Shown: positions 5,964-6,937 of the stretch, in pieces
How the letters are laid out: each line of letters starts with the position of its first letter
How positions within the stretch are numbered: position 1 is the stretch's first letter
Source: Candidatus Odyssella thessalonicensis
GTDB lineage: Bacteria; Pseudomonadota; Alphaproteobacteria; Bin65
Assembly (NCBI GenBank): GCA_005240015.1
Contig: SBBV01000349.1
Coordinates: 1 to 6,937, forward strand
DNA: 6,937 bases
Direction: 5' to 3'
The notes under the pieces: generated by a model
Databases searched by the model: none
Seen by the model: the letters and a program-made list of their open reading frames with translations, nothing else
What the model was told of the DNA's origin: nothing
Made by a program: the position numbers and the translations under genes

Positions 5964-6133
5964 GAGGGTTTCGAGGAAATGTGAGCGCTGGAAAGGCGCG
6001 CACAATGGCGGCCCGCCGAAAACCGCGCAAGTGCGCCCATTGCCATGTCTCGGCACAATTGCCGCCGCCGCGCGAAACCGCTAGAGGTCGTGCGGGCCGA
6101 GCGCGAGGCCAGGGTTTGCGCCCTTGAGGTTGC
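5964..6133. other. Divergent intergenic region, aminotransferase / SMP-30 gene
   Basis: This 170-base gap should carry both start regions. I see only a short inverted pair, CAATGG (6003-6008) with CCATTG (6037-6042), too short to call an operator. GAGG at 6126-6129 is a plausible ribosome-binding site for the ATG at 6134. No promoter can be supported by eye. Confidence 0.35.
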
Positions 6134-6937
6134 ATGACGTCGATCACAGCCGAGTGCATCACCGCGACGCGCAGTTCGCTCGGCGAGTGCCCGGTATGGG
6201 ACGACAAGGCGCGGGTTCTTTATTACGTCGACATCGAAGCGCCGGCGCTGTTCCGCCTCGATCCGGAGAGCGGGGCCGAACGCCGCTGGGACATGCCGGC
6301 CAAGATCGGCTCGTTCGCACTGGATGAGATCGGCGGCGGAGCGGCGCTGGCGCTCGCGAGCGGGTTCGCGCACTTCGATTTCACCAGCGGTGCACTGACG
6401 CCGATCGCAAACCCGCTCGCCGGCGCGGTCGATCACCGCTTCAACGACGGCGCCGCTGATCCAGCCGGCCGCTTCTGGTCGGGCAGCATGCATCCCTCGA
6501 CGCGCCACGCGACCGGCAAGGTCTATTGCCTCGACGGCGGCGCGGCGCACCTCGTCTACGACGGCTTCTTCGTCCCGAATGGCTTCGCCTGGAGCCCGGA
6601 CGGTGTGCGCTTTTACATCAATGACTCGCCGCGCGCGATGTTCGCGGCCGAATTCGATGCCGGGTCGGGCCGCGCGGCGCCGCCCTATGTGTTCGCCGAT
6701 GTCAGCGCCGCGCCCGGCTTTCCCGACGGCATGGCGGTGGATGCCGAAGGCTGCCTCTGGAACGCGCGCTGGGATGGCGGCGGCATTGCGCGCTTCGCAC
6801 CGGACGGGAAGCTCGACCGGTTCGTTCCGATGCCTGTCTCGCGGCCCACGAGCTGCGCCTTCGGCGGGCCGAAGCTGGACCGCCTCTACGTCACCAGCGC
6901 CCGGATCGGCCTTGATCCGGCAAGGCTGGCCGCGGAG
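6134..6937 (+). CDS. SMP-30/gluconolactonase/regucalcin family protein (3' truncated by window)
   Basis: The frame is open from the ATG at 6134 to the window end (268 residues). Family members have about 290-300, so only the C-terminal end is missing. The fold is a six-bladed beta-propeller metal-dependent lactonase, usually acting on sugar-acid lactones in the cytosol. The metal-binding residues known from regucalcin are all in place: Glu18 in LGECPVWDD, Asn104 in RFNDGAADPAGRFW, Asn149 in PNGFAWSPDG and Asp198 in PDGMAVDAEGCLWNARWDGG. RPTSCAFGGPKLDRLYVTSA near the right edge is also characteristic. The start is supported by GAGG 4 bases upstream and by the normal distance from Met1 to the metal Glu. 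The substrate is unknown, and no sugar transporter or dehydrogenase is visible to suggest a pathway. The gene diverges from the aminotransferase. Confidence 0.92.
   Translation, partial: MTSITAECITATRSSLGECPVWDDKARVLYYVDIEAPALFRLDPESGAERRWDMPAKIGSFALDEIGGGAALALASGFAHFDFTSGALTPIANPLAGAVDHRFNDGAADPAGRFWSGSMHPSTRHATGKVYCLDGGAAHLVYDGFFVPNGFAWSPDGVRFYINDSPRAMFAAEFDAGSGRAAPPYVFADVSAAPGFPDGMAVDAEGCLWNARWDGGGIARFAPDGKLDRFVPMPVSRPTSCAFGGPKLDRLYVTSARIGLDPARLAAE

Noticed and set aside
6003..6042. CAATGG...CCATTG as an operator between the divergent genes
   Set aside because: Six-base arms with a 28-base spacer are expected by chance at this length.
3148..6207. A 1019-codon open frame on the minus strand spanning the kinase and aminotransferase genes
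   Set aside because: It runs antisense to the intact kinase and in another frame through the aminotransferase. Its product is Arg/Ala-rich without family motifs. Long antisense frames are expected where codons end in G or C.
1..6937. CRISPR array, toxin-antitoxin or defence system
   Set aside because: No regularly spaced direct repeats were noticed, and no protein of such families is present. All sizeable genes are accounted for.

Overview
The window is strongly GC-rich, with tightly packed genes that favour G or C in the third codon position. Gene content and order suggest an alphaproteobacterium, probably of Rhodospirillales type: a HemY-type membrane TPR protein behind what may be the tail of a mitofilin-like gene, and a soluble PAS histidine kinase with the PleC/DivJ-like 'IFGPLG...Y' core. 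This placement is inferred from protein character, not from a search.

Layout: (1) positions 3-137 are probably the 3' end of a gene, followed by hemY (148-1635, +). (2) Positions 1646-1730 hold two inverted copies of a GGGGTC(A/T)GACCCC palindrome, immediately before a tRNA-Thr(CGU) gene at 1739-1813 (+). (3) On the minus strand, a DedA-family membrane protein gene (2226-2972) overlaps by 14 bases a small exported-protein gene (1823-2239). The small gene has a good ribosome-binding site and signal peptide, but an in-frame TGA directly after the signal peptide, so it looks broken or recoded. (4) Positions 2973-3243 are a divergent intergenic region. (5) A cytoplasmic PAS-PAS-HisKA-HATPase sensor kinase lies at about 3244-4689 (+), overlapped at its start by a possible 40-codon leader ORF. 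(6) Positions 4692-4769 hold a second, unrelated REP-like inverted doublet that fills the gap between two convergent genes. (7) A class I PLP-dependent aminotransferase lies at 4770-5963 (-). (8) An SMP-30/gluconolactonase/regucalcin-family gene, transcribed divergently from the aminotransferase, runs from 6134 off the right edge (+).

Most genes here are ordinary chromosomal genes with no obvious shared pathway. hemY probably continues an upstream operon. dedA and the small exported-protein gene form a translationally coupled pair. The kinase has no response regulator beside it. The aminotransferase and SMP-30 genes share a divergent intergenic region and could both serve catabolism, but nothing in the sequence proves it.

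I did not find a convincing new defence or mobile system. The most interesting features are the two different palindromic repeat families, the gene stopped right after its signal peptide, its apparent internal duplication, and the rubredoxin-like CxxC/CxxC knuckle at the end of HemY.
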